A stretch of DNA of 64,000 nucleotides from Bog-473 sp963783245 (GTDB lineage Bacteria > Actinomycetota > Acidimicrobiia > Acidimicrobiales > RAAP-2). How positions within the stretch are numbered: position 1 is the stretch's first letter; every line of letters begins with the position of its first letter. Position numbers and translations under genes: made by a program. The DNA is taken from positions 434,001-498,000 of the forward strand of contig CAWAMS010000002.1 of assembly GCA_963783245.1 (NCBI GenBank). Reading direction: 5' to 3'. This document shows, one piece after another, positions 44,488-53,120 of this stretch. Under the pieces are notes generated by a model. It was not told where the DNA came from. It made no database searches and saw nothing but the letters and a program-made list of their open reading frames with translations.

Positions 44488-46132
44488 TCAGGGAGCGAGC
44501 GAGTTCCAGACGATGGAGGAGATCGCGTTGACGGTGTCGATGCCGTAGGACTCGGTTGCGTTGCCGTCGGTCAGCACGGCGATGTAGTAGTCACGTCCGT
44601 CGCCGACGACCCAGCCGGTTGTGTTGATCTGCCATCCATCGACCACGGCGAACCCGTTCTTCAGCGCCACGGTGACCCCGGCAGGGACGCCTCCCGTAGC
44701 TCCCCAGTCCTGCGTCGGGTTGATGTGCTCCATCAGGTTGAGGATGTAGGCCCGGGATGCGTCCGTGAGCAGACCATTGGGCTGCGCCACGGTGCGGATC
44801 ATGGCGAGGCGGTCGAGTGCGGTCGTGGTGGTGGTGCCCCAGATGCCATCGGTGGCGGGGGTCGTCGAGGTCATCCCCGCCGCTTTCTCGAAGGCGCCGA
44901 CGGCGGCTGGACCGAGACGCACCCAAAGGGCGTCCGCCGCGCTGTCGAGGCTGTCTTCGATCATGGGAACGGCGAGGGATTGTTCCTCAGGCGTGAGTGA
45001 GCGTCCCTGCCGCCTGCGCCTCCGTGAGAAGGGTCGCCAGAATGTCGACCTTCAGCGTGCTCGCGGTGTGCTCGACGAGCCCAGGGCGGAACTGCAGTAC
45101 CTGCCCCGTGCGGATGTTCTCGACCGCCACCGTGACGTTGTCGCTCCGGGTGGCGACGTACTTTGCAATCGCCGGGATCATCTCAGCGGCCCCATCAGGC
45201 CCGTAGGCGATCCAGTAGCCGCCTGCGCCCGCGGCCAGACCGACGGCGGAAGCTCCCTTCGTCGACGTCACGGCGTCGGATCCTTCGAAGGCGGCATCCC
45301 CGAACGTGAACACCCCGCCGTCGGCGCCCACCAACCAGTAGCCGCGCCCGTCGGGTGTGGCCGTGATCCCGACGATGGGCGCATTGAGGGTGAGGTTGCC
45401 CAACGATCCTTCGAAGGCGGCATCCCCGAACGTGAACACCCCGCCGTCGGCGCCCACCAACCAGTAGCCGCGCCCGTCGGGTGTGGCCGTGATCCCGACG
45501 ATGGGCGCATTGAGGGTGAGGTTGCCCAACGATCCTTCGAAGGCGGCATCCCCGAACGTGAACACCCCGCCGTCGGCGCCCACCAACCAGTAGCCGCGCC
45601 CGTCGGGTGTGGCCGTGATCCCGACGATGGGCGCATTGAGGGTGAGGTTGCCCAACGATCCTTCGAAGGCGGCATCCCCGAACGTGAACACCCCGCCGTC
45701 GGCGCCCACCAACCAGTAGCCGCGCCCGTCGGGTGTGGCCGTGATCCCGACGATGGGCGCATTGAGGGTGAGGTTGCCCAACGATCCTTCGAAGGCGGCA
45801 TCCCCGAACGTGAACACCCCGCCGTCGGCGCCCACCAACCAGTAGCCGCGCCCGTCGGGTGTGGCCGTGATCCCGACGATGGGCGCATTGAGGCCGGGCA
45901 GGGAGACCCCGGCGACAGCGGACGACGCAGATCCGAAGGCGGTCACCGCGTCCGGTCCGGCTGAGCCGGACTCCAGGCGGGTCGAGGTCTCCTGGGGCCC
46001 CGGGTGTGCGACGGCAGCCGTCGCTGTTGCACCGGGAGGCGGCCACGAACCGATCGCCAGAGCACACACGAGAGCGACGAGGGCAATCACGGTTCGTCCT
46101 GTTCGCCGGTGGTCACTCTTCGGTGGGCGCAT
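44488..46132 (-). CDS. exported repeat protein fused to beta-lactamase-like serine hydrolase (single frameshift)
   Basis: From the leaderless ATG 46132: signal peptide (TVIALVALVCALAIGSW), a linker, five near-identical 42-residue repeats plus one degenerate (GYWIAYGPDG), then a class A beta-lactamase-like domain. The catalytic SxxK is 'TASTLKVD'. The frame stops after LTHA at 44987; the continuation 'PEEQSLAVPMIEDSLDSAAD' lies in the next frame down to the stop at 44488, with 'VTVALKNGFAVVDGWQINTT' then GWV matching the KTG-strand region. One extra base near 44990 explains it. It most likely acts on cell-wall peptides rather than on drugs. Confidence 0.82.
45279..45893 (-). repeat. 126-bp coding tandem repeat, 4.9 near-perfect copies
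   Basis: Copies begin at 45279, 45405, 45531, 45657 and 45783, each exactly 126 bp apart and essentially identical in DNA, including third codon positions. Encoded unit: LNAPIVGITATPDGRGYW then LVGADGGVFTFGDAAFEGS and LGNLT. Confidence 0.95.
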
Positions 46133-46139
46133 GACAGAG

Positions 46140-46145
46140 ACCATA
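46140..46145 (-). promoter_or_regulatory. -10 box of a likely leaderless promoter (repeat/serine hydrolase gene)
   Basis: TATGGT on the minus strand, 7 nt before ATG 46132, which opens the signal peptide. Confidence 0.5.
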
Positions 46146-46303
46146 TCTGTACCCGTGCGGCGCTCTCCCGAAGATGCGGTCCACGCCAGGACGGGAGGCT
46201 GGGGCCGGGGTCGGGATCGTGTCGACGCCGTTTTGGCCATTGACCGCCGTGGCTAGGCTCGCCCGGACAGCGATCGCCGCAGTGAGTTGAAGAGGAGACA
46301 CCC

Positions 46304-46810
46304 ATGTCGAGCCGCGACCTCCTGATGGACGCATTCGAGAGGATCCGCGACGCCGTCCACCCGGCGGTGAACGGCCTTTCCGAAGCGGACCTGGCCTTCC
46401 GTCTGGACGCGGAGACCAATTCCATCGCCTGGCTCGTGTGGCATCTGTCGCGCATCCAGGACGACCACGTGTCAGAACTGGCCGGACGTCCACAGGTCTG
46501 GACGGAGAATGGGTGGGTCACCCGTTTCGGATTACCGCTGGCCACCGGGGATACGGGGTATGGCCACGGTCCGGACGAATCGGCCAAGGTGGTCGCCGAC
46601 GGCTCGCTCCTGTTGGGTTACTTCGAGGATGTCCATGAAAACTCGCTTGCATTCGTCCGATCCCTCGACGAGACGGAACTGGCCCGGGTGGTGGACACGG
46701 GGTGGGACCCCCCGGTCACGGTGAGCATCCGTTTGGTGAGCGTGCTCGCGGACGATCTGCAGCACGTCGGCCAGGCCGCGTATCTCCGGGGGATCCTCGA
46801 GCGGCGCTGA
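46304..46810 (+). CDS. DinB-like/mycothiol transferase family protein
   Basis: 168 residues. The four-helix DinB fold carries its metal-binding His residues in 'LVWHLSRIQDDHV' (about 46-55) and 'LADDLQHVGQAAYLRG' near the C-terminus. Actinobacterial relatives transfer mycothiol to electrophiles or isomerise maleylpyruvate. GGAGA precedes ATG 46304 and a TAGGCT box lies at about 46253. Cytoplasmic detoxification is the best guess. A P450 gene follows on the same strand. Confidence 0.87.
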   Translation: MSSRDLLMDAFERIRDAVHPAVNGLSEADLAFRLDAETNSIAWLVWHLSRIQDDHVSELAGRPQVWTENGWVTRFGLPLATGDTGYGHGPDESAKVVADGSLLLGYFEDVHENSLAFVRSLDETELARVVDTGWDPPVTVSIRLVSVLADDLQHVGQAAYLRGILERR

Positions 46811-46882
46811 TCTCCCCGGAACCTCTTGCGCCCTCTGCGCGATCATGAGGGGCACGGCGCAGCAGCAAGAATGAGGGGGAAC

Positions 46883-48119
46883 ATGGACACCAGGGATCTT
46901 CTCGACGTCAATGTCTTCGACCCCGACGTCTACGCCAACGGGGATCCAAGGCACAACGGGCTCCCGATCGATTTGTTCGCACGGTTGAGGGACGAGGCGC
47001 CCTGCGTGCGTATTCGCTGCGACATCCCCGGGCACGAGAAGTCCGCCTGGGTGCTTTCGCGCTACGAGGACGTGGTGATGATGCTGCGGGAGCCCGATCG
47101 CTTCTTGTCGGGGAGTGGTGTCACCATGCGCGCCACCCATACGACGGTCTCGGAGGACGGAGGCAAGCCCGCCATGATCACCATGGACGGAGCGGCGCAC
47201 GTGCGCAACCGCCGTCTCGTCAATCGTGGCTTTACTCCAGCGGTGGTCCGCCGCTTCGAGGCGCACTTCCGTACGATCGCCGCCGACATCGTCCAGCGGG
47301 CTGTCGACCTCGGCTCATTCGACTTCGTCGGAGAGGTGGCGAGCCAGTTCCCGCTCCATGCCATCTGCGACCTGTTGGGTGTGCCAGATGAGGATCGCCC
47401 TGCCCTTGCCCGTTGGACGAACACGCTGACGACTCCCACCGATCCCGAGTACGCACCGACCCCGGCGGAATTCTTCGCGGCCATGGAGCACATGTGGGCA
47501 TACGGACTCGAGCTGGCGGAGCTGCGACGCCGCAATCCCGGCACCGATGTCATGTCGGTGATCGTGGCGGCGGCGGATAACGACATGCTCAGCGAAGACG
47601 AGCTCATGGGATTCGTCTTCACCCTCGCTGCGGCCGGCAACGAGACGACCCGTAACAGTGCCAGTCACGCCCTGCTCGCTCTCCTCCAGCGACCGGGGCA
47701 ACTGGCGTGGCTCAGGGAGCGGATGCAGCGCATCCCCGATGGCGCCATCGAGGAGTTGCTGCGATGGTCGAGCCCGGTGATCTACATCCGGCGCACAGCA
47801 GCATGCGATCTCGTGATACGGGGACAACCCATAGCGGCGGGGGATCCCGTCGCCGGATTCGTGGCCTCCGCCAACTTCGACGGAGGCGAATTCCCGGATC
47901 CTCTCGAGCTTGACCTCATGCGGCAGCCCAATCGGCACCTCACCTTCGCCACGGGCCCTCACCTCTGCATCGGTGCCCACATCGCTCGTCTCGAGTTGCG
48001 CGTGCTCTTCGAGGAGCTGCTCGACGCGGACGAAATCCATTGAACTGGCGGGCCCGATGGAGTACGCGTGCGACAGCTACGTGCGCGGCGTCAAACGACT
48101 CGGCATACGGGTGACCTAA
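46883..48119 (+). CDS. cytochrome P450 (single frameshift near the end)
   Basis: From ATG 46883 behind AGGGGGA. I-helix AAGNETTRN, K-helix 'EELLRWSSPVIYIRRTA', heme loop FATGPHLCIGAHIARLEL with the Cys ligand. The frame stops after DADEIH at 48043, but the expected end of this P450 group (IELAGPMEYACDSYVRGVK then RLGIRVT) continues in the next frame to TAA 48119, so one base is gained or lost near 48030-48040. The restored protein is about 411 residues. AGNETTRN again points to the sterol/terpenoid-acting branch, with the same reservation as for the P450 at 32.8-34.0 kb. Confidence 0.9.
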
Positions 48120-48147
48120 AGGCCGACCTGGACTCCTGAAGCCTTGA

Positions 48148-48573
48148 TCAGGCAGCAACCTCGAGCGGTACCGACCGCTCGACGGACGTCTTCACGATCT
48201 TGTCGGCCACGGAAGGAGCGAGGCGCAGAATGGAGCGGAACTCGCTGGCGGAGCTGACCAGGACGCCGAGATCAGTGGCGGCGGTGGCCGTCGCGGTCCG
48301 GCGTGAGCCGTTCAACAAGGCCATCTCGCCGAGGAACTCGCCGCTCCCGACTTCCGCCACCTTGGCGACGCCGTCGTCGGTCTCCCGGGACACCTCGGCC
48401 GTGCCGCTGTCGATGATGATGAACTCGTGGGCTGGGCTTCCTTCCCGCATCAGGACCTGATCCTTGGGGACTTGGATGTACGTCGTCAGGGAGCGGATCT
48501 TCCGCAGTTCGGCCTTTGTGCACCCAGCAAAAAGCTCGAGTTCTCCGATGTCAACTACGTGCGGTGCGCTCAT
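48148..48573 (-). CDS. cyclic nucleotide-binding domain protein without DNA-binding domain
   Basis: 141 residues, a single CRP-type beta-roll: 'LELFAGCTKAELRKIRSL', 'QVLMREGSPAHEFIIIDSG' and the phosphate-binding cassette GSGEFLGEMALLNGSRRTATATA with the Glu and Arg that contact cAMP. There is no helix-turn-helix, so it is a sensor or a subunit of another protein rather than a transcription factor. AGGAG precedes ATG 48573. Partner unknown. Confidence 0.9.
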   Translation of the reverse strand: MSAPHVVDIGELELFAGCTKAELRKIRSLTTYIQVPKDQVLMREGSPAHEFIIIDSGTAEVSRETDDGVAKVAEVGSGEFLGEMALLNGSRRTATATAATDLGVLVSSASEFRSILRLAPSVADKIVKTSVERSVPLEVAA

Positions 48574-48743
48574 CTACTGCTCCTTCAATCCGGTTCTTGG
48601 AAAATCCCGACAGGGACCAGTGTACCAGGAACCATCGGAAAAAACAATCATAAGCGTCTTGGCTATCTTAAAAGAAGATGACCCCGAATCTCAAATCCCG
48701 AAGGTCGGGCAGGCGAGATCGGGAGGCGCCGGCGACAGGTGGT

Positions 48744-50453
48744 TCAGGGGGTCACGGTGTAGGTGTCACGTCCGGAGTGCAGCTGGGTCCCGGGAGTGTT
48801 TCCCACGATCCTTCCGTCGTGCACGACCGCCGTGCCGTTCACCAGGACGTGATGAATGCCCGCGCCCTCGGCGTAGAGCCGCCATGCCCCGCCCGGGAGG
48901 TCCTCGCGCATCCGTTCGGGTTGGTAGCCCACAGTGGCGAGGTCGAAGATCACGGTGTCGGCCGCGTAGCCGTCTGCGATCCGCCCCCGCCCGCGCAGAC
49001 CGTAGAGCCGGGCCGGGACATCGCTCAGTTGCTCCACGGCTTCTTCGAGCGAGATCACGCCGAACTCACGGACGCCGTGAGCCAGCACCGCGGTGGAATA
49101 GGTGGCACCGCACATCATGTCGAGGTGGGCGCCGGCGTCCGAGCCTCCGACGACGGTCCGCGGGTCGCGCCAGACGTCGGCCCGGATCTTCCACTCTTCG
49201 GCCGCCGTGGGTTTGACGGCGGGCCGCAACCCGGTGCGCAGATCGTCGGCGACGACGATGTCGCAGAGCACGTCGAAGGGGTCCGCACCCTGCTCGGCAG
49301 CTATCTCTCCGATTGTTCGTCCTTCGACGGCCCGGTTCGCCTCGCTCGTCACCTCGACCACCTGCAGGCGCGACCAGTCGGCGAGCAGGCGCAGCACCCC
49401 GGTGTCCGAGGCCGCTCCCTCCTTGAGACGTCGGCGCACCTCGGGATCGGAGAGGGCCCGCATCCGCTCGGCAACCGGGAGCTTGATGACCGGGCCCCAA
49501 CCCGGAAGCCCGTCGAGGGCAAAGCCAGAGAGGAAGGAGAGACGAATCCCCATGCTGTGGGGGAGTGTCAAGGCGACCACCCGACCTCCGTGGCTTGCCG
49601 CATAGTCAGAGGCCGCCAGCTGGTGGGTGTGGGAACCGCCGCTGATGGTCGTGCCGCCGAGCACATTCCAGTTGATGGGCCGGTTGGCCCCGACCGACAT
49701 GGCGGTCAGTAGCTCAGTCTCTTCCTGGGTATAGCCGTTGAGGGAGCCGTCGAGAATGCCGGCCAACGTGGTGCCCTCCGTCCCGGCGACTGCACTGGCC
49801 AGGGTCACCAGCTCTTCGAGGCTCGCGCCTCGAGAAGGGACCGGCTCGCCGTTGCCGTCGTTGTGGGTCGGAGCCCTCGAGGTGGAGAACCCCAGGGCGC
49901 CGGCACGGCACGCTTCAGTGACGAGGCGCGCCATCTCCTGGATCTGCCCGTCTGTGGCCGTCTCGTGGCACGCCTCGCCCATCACGACCCGGCGGATGGC
50001 CGAGTGCCCGGTGAGAAAGCCGGCATTGATGCCGAGGTGCCCGTCGAAGCGCGCCACCCAGTCCGCATAGCTCTTCCAGTCCCAGGGGAGGCCGGCCTCG
50101 AGCGCCGCCAACGGCATGCCTTCGACGCGCGCCATCAACCGCATGAGATAGTCGGCGTGCTCCTCTCCGGCAGGGGCGAGGGTGAAACCGCAATTGCCAC
50201 CGATGGCCGTGGTGACGCCGTGAAGTGGCGATGGGCTTGCCGCAGGATCCCACGACAGCTGTGCGTCGTAATGAGTATGGACATCGACGAAGCCGGGCGC
50301 CACGACGAGCCCACCGGCGTCGATGACGTCCGCCGACCCGCTGACGTCGCCGGCGGGGATGAAGCGGCCGTCACGTATGGCGACGTCTCGCACGGCGCCG
50401 GAAGCGCCCGTTCCGTCGACGACGTAGCCGCCTGTGATCAGGGTGTCTGTCAT
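48744..50453 (-). CDS. amidohydrolase family protein (N-acyl-D-amino-acid deacylase type)
   Basis: 569 residues from ATG 50453. The metal-binding DVHTHYDAQ (about 58-66) after 'GGLVVAPGF', 'GVTTAIGGNCGFTLAP', the later 'GGSDAGAHLDMMCG' Asp and the C-terminal 'GRGRIADGYAADTVIFDLAT' are those of D-aminoacylase/dihydroorotase-like enzymes. It hydrolyses an amide or ring C-N bond, typically N-acyl-D-amino acids. It is divergent from the PhyH gene. Substrate not provable. Confidence 0.92.
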   Translation of the reverse strand: MTDTLITGGYVVDGTGASGAVRDVAIRDGRFIPAGDVSGSADVIDAGGLVVAPGFVDVHTHYDAQLSWDPAASPSPLHGVTTAIGGNCGFTLAPAGEEHADYLMRLMARVEGMPLAALEAGLPWDWKSYADWVARFDGHLGINAGFLTGHSAIRRVVMGEACHETATDGQIQEMARLVTEACRAGALGFSTSRAPTHNDGNGEPVPSRGASLEELVTLASAVAGTEGTTLAGILDGSLNGYTQEETELLTAMSVGANRPINWNVLGGTTISGGSHTHQLAASDYAASHGGRVVALTLPHSMGIRLSFLSGFALDGLPGWGPVIKLPVAERMRALSDPEVRRRLKEGAASDTGVLRLLADWSRLQVVEVTSEANRAVEGRTIGEIAAEQGADPFDVLCDIVVADDLRTGLRPAVKPTAAEEWKIRADVWRDPRTVVGGSDAGAHLDMMCGATYSTAVLAHGVREFGVISLEEAVEQLSDVPARLYGLRGRGRIADGYAADTVIFDLATVGYQPERMREDLPGGAWRLYAEGAGIHHVLVNGTAVVHDGRIVGNTPGTQLHSGRDTYTVTP

Positions 50454-50565
50454 TGCGGTCCCCCATACCTCTCTGGTCTTCACCAACGGCGGTGCCACGA
50501 GCGCTCCGGCCCACACTATCGCCGCCATCCCCGCGAAGCCCCTGCACTCGACCCTCGCGCGGGGA

Positions 50566-50571
50566 TAACGT
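50566..50571 (+). promoter_or_regulatory. -10 box of a likely leaderless promoter (PhyH gene)
   Basis: TAACGT, 7 nt before GTG 50579. Confidence 0.5.
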
Positions 50572-50578
50572 CGCCTCC

Positions 50579-51391
50579 GTGGCCATCGCATCGTTCCTCG
50601 GAGAAGGCGCCGTGCAGCTGCGGGAAGAGGGGTGGGTGACCGTGCCCGGCGTCTTCACGGGTACACGGCTCGAGGCGTTGCGCGAAGGGCTCTCGACCGC
50701 CCTCGATGCCGCCCGTGCCGAGGGGCAGATCCTTTTTCGGGAGGGGGTCGACGTGAACGACCGCAGTGTACGGGTCCTCCACCTCCTCGACCAACATCCT
50801 GCATTCGCCGACATGGTGGACGATCCGACGGTCAGGGAGTTGGTGTCGTCGGTACTCGGTGAGCGTTACCAGCTGTCGAGCCTCTCGGCCAACATCTCGC
50901 TCCCGGGATCGGAGTCGATGGGGATGCACAACGACCTCATGGCGGTGCTTCCCGAGCCTTGGCTCGCACCGTACGGCACGAATCTGTTCATCTGTCTCGA
51001 CGACATGGACGACGAGAACGGCGCCACCCGCTATCTGCCGGGGAGCCATCGGTTCACGACCAACGACATGGCGAGCGACGACGACGTGACGCGCACCGTA
51101 CCGATTCCGGCGACCGCTGGTTCGATCGTGGCCATGGACGGCCGGCTCTGGCACACGTCGGGCGCCAACCGGAGCGCAAACCGTCCCCGGCGTGTCCTCA
51201 TCGCCTTCTATGTCGCTTCCTTCATTCGCACCCAGTACAACTGGGCCGCGCTCCTTTCGTCACCGGTGCAGAGCACGCTCACCCCGAGCCTGCGCCAATT
51301 GCTCGGTCTGGACGAGGGGAACATGGGCGTGCGTCTGGGGTACGCCGCGTTCAGCGGCACCAGGCAGGGTATCGACCCCCACGCCCACTGA
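50579..51391 (+). CDS. phytanoyl-CoA dioxygenase (PhyH) family protein
   Basis: 270 residues from the leaderless GTG 50579. Double-stranded beta-helix with the Fe(II) facial triad in GMHNDLMA (His-x-Asp) and the distal His of 'DGRLWHTSGANRS', followed by the Arg that binds 2-oxoglutarate ('NRPRRVLIAFY'). PhyH enzymes hydroxylate a substrate next to a carboxyl or CoA group. A VOC gene follows 2 bp after the stop. Confidence 0.9.
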   Translation: MAIASFLGEGAVQLREEGWVTVPGVFTGTRLEALREGLSTALDAARAEGQILFREGVDVNDRSVRVLHLLDQHPAFADMVDDPTVRELVSSVLGERYQLSSLSANISLPGSESMGMHNDLMAVLPEPWLAPYGTNLFICLDDMDDENGATRYLPGSHRFTTNDMASDDDVTRTVPIPATAGSIVAMDGRLWHTSGANRSANRPRRVLIAFYVASFIRTQYNWAALLSSPVQSTLTPSLRQLLGLDEGNMGVRLGYAAFSGTRQGIDPHAH

Positions 51392-51393
51392 CC

Positions 51394-51822
51394 GTGTGGA
51401 TCCACCACACTGTGATCCGCGTCCGCGATATGGAGCGCTCGCTCGCCTACTGGCGTGACGGAGTGGGCCTCGAGCTGATGATGGACGGGGAATTCGAAGG
51501 GGATTGGCCCACCTTGTTCAATGTGCCGTCGACATCGCTCCGGTCGGTCTTCCTGGGCGATGCCGATCGAGGCGGCGGGATTCTCGAACTGGTCGACTTC
51601 GGAGCGCCCGGCCCGCGGCAGCCTGCGGGCGAGATGCCGGCCGAAGGCCTCATGCTGGTGGCGTTCCAATGCGCCATCGATCCGGTGCTCGAGCGCCTGC
51701 AGGCGATGGGCTGTGAGGGACCGCGACGCGAGATCACGGTACAAAGCCCGCGCGGACCGGTCCGCATGGTGCTGCTGGAGGATCCCAATGGGGTCCGCTT
51801 CGAGCTCACCGAATTCGTCTGA
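51394..51822 (+). CDS. VOC family protein, single domain
   Basis: 142 residues from GTG 51394, immediately after the PhyH stop, so the two are co-translated. 'IHHTVIRVRDMERSLAYWRD' opens the first half; 'GPVRMVLLEDPNGVRFELTE' closes the second with the conserved Glu metal ligand. Function may be to act on the dioxygenase product. Substrate unknown. Confidence 0.88.
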   Translation: MWIHHTVIRVRDMERSLAYWRDGVGLELMMDGEFEGDWPTLFNVPSTSLRSVFLGDADRGGGILELVDFGAPGPRQPAGEMPAEGLMLVAFQCAIDPVLERLQAMGCEGPRREITVQSPRGPVRMVLLEDPNGVRFELTEFV

Positions 51823-51846
51823 GACGAAGGGAACCACTCTGCGCCC

Positions 51847-52386
51847 TCATCCGACAAGCGTGGTGATCCCGCCGCTGGCGATCTGGAACCCCTTCCCGCT
51901 CGTGATCGTGCAGGTCATGCCCTGTGGCGTTGACAGGCAGCGGAATGGACCGGTCCCGGTCGCCGATCCGTAGGGGAGCGTCGGCGTGTTCTCACCGGGA
52001 TTGCCGAGGCACTGCTGGCCGGCACACTTCGCCAACGTCCCGTCCACTTTCATCGTGACCGATTGCGGGGGAGACATGGTCTGGCAGTAGACCTGTTGCA
52101 GCGACGTCGTGTCGTCGATCTCACAACTGATGTTCTTGGTCGGCGAGTAGAACTCGCCCCCGGTCGGCGTCTCCAAAGGGACGGTCACCGTCGTCGTCGA
52201 GACCGCGGTCGTCGAGGTCGTGGTGGAGGATGTCGAGGTGGAGGACGTCGTGGCGGCCGCGGTCGTCGAGGTGCTCCCGGTCGGGGCGTTCGCAGACGGC
52301 GTCGAGCCGCAGGCTGCCATCAGCAGCGCTGCGGCGGCGGCGGCACCCCCCACGGCGACGATGGCTCGAGCTCGTTTCGCCGGCAA
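51847..52386 (-). CDS. lipoprotein with C-terminal Cys-containing beta domain (DUF6636-like)
   Basis: About 179 residues from a TTG at 52386 (start uncertain). Basic N-terminus, hydrophobic Ala-rich segment and lipobox LMAAC-G give a lipid-anchored protein. A Thr/Ser linker of about 50 residues leads to a compact domain with the pattern 'ISCEIDD...VYCQTMSPPQSV', 'KCAGQQCLGNPGENTPTLPY' and 'GMTCTITSGKGFQIASGGIT', six Cys likely in three disulfides. The domain is common in actinobacteria; its function is not known. Confidence 0.75.
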   Translation of the reverse strand: MPAKRARAIVAVGGAAAAAALLMAACGSTPSANAPTGSTSTTAAATTSSTSTSSTTTSTTAVSTTTVTVPLETPTGGEFYSPTKNISCEIDDTTSLQQVYCQTMSPPQSVTMKVDGTLAKCAGQQCLGNPGENTPTLPYGSATGTGPFRCLSTPQGMTCTITSGKGFQIASGGITTLVG

Positions 52387-52418
52387 GAGTTTCCGCCCGC
52401 GTGGGCGCAGGGGCTCTC

Positions 52419-52991
52419 TCAGGAGATCTGACTCTCCGTTTCGGCGTCCTCGCTCTCGCCCTCGGCGCCCCCGTTTTCGGACGCCGGCGAGTCCTGGTCG
52501 GGACGATAGGTGGCGGCGAGGAGGCCGGCGGCCGAGACCAGTCCGAAGACCGCGGCCCCCAGGGCCAGGCCGACTCCCGAACGCGACTTGCGGCCCAGAA
52601 GCCGGTCGACAGACCAGCGTCCATATCCCAAGCCGGCCAGCGCGGTCGCGGCCGCACCCACCACGGCGGTGTATTCCCAACCGCCCTTGAAGACGAAGAA
52701 GCCTTTGCCCTTGTGATCCGTGGCGGCGGCGGTCGCCATCAATCCGACGACGGCTGCACTCGGGAGGGGGTTGCCTGCTCCGAGTGTGATGAGCGTCCCG
52801 GCCCCGATCTCGGTGGCGGCGGCCATGCGCGCATGGACGGCCGCCGGCCGGAGCCCCAGTGAGTCGAACCAGCGGGTGGTGCCCTCGAGGCCGCCCTGGC
52901 CGAAGACCTTGTTGGACCCGTGGGCGATCAGCATCGGCCCGATGGCCGCTCGCAAAGCGAGCGCTGCGAAGTCTCTTTCTCCGGCGCTCAT
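52419..52991 (-). CDS. DoxX family membrane protein
   Basis: 190 residues with four membrane helices. 'ALRAAIGPMLIAHGSNKVFG', 'WFDSLGLRPAAVHARMAAAT' and EIGAGTLITLG are the DoxX signature order. Members take part in membrane redox or sulfur chemistry, but many are uncharacterised. C-terminal tail acidic. It precedes the lipoprotein gene on the same strand by 32 bp, so the two may be one operon. Confidence 0.88.
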   Translation of the reverse strand: MSAGERDFAALALRAAIGPMLIAHGSNKVFGQGGLEGTTRWFDSLGLRPAAVHARMAAATEIGAGTLITLGAGNPLPSAAVVGLMATAAATDHKGKGFFVFKGGWEYTAVVGAAATALAGLGYGRWSVDRLLGRKSRSGVGLALGAAVFGLVSAAGLLAATYRPDQDSPASENGGAEGESEDAETESQIS

Positions 52992-53120
52992 TGGCGTCCC
53001 CTTTTCGTCATCGTCTCCATGAAGTCGAAACGCTAGCCCCGGGCCGAGCAGGGCACGTCACGAGAGCGGCGCGGCGCGAGATCTCCCGCTAACTTCCGGG
53101 ACCACAAGGAGGACTATCCC

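Noticed and set aside
45279..45893. CRISPR-like array suggested by regular 126-bp periodicity
   Set aside because: The whole period is identical with no variable spacers, and it is in frame in a coding sequence.
45195..46067. Arg/His-rich and Gly/Ser-rich repetitive frames across the 126-bp repeats
   Set aside because: They are the alternate frames of the repeat array; only the GYW-V-DGG frame has a signal peptide and a domain attached.
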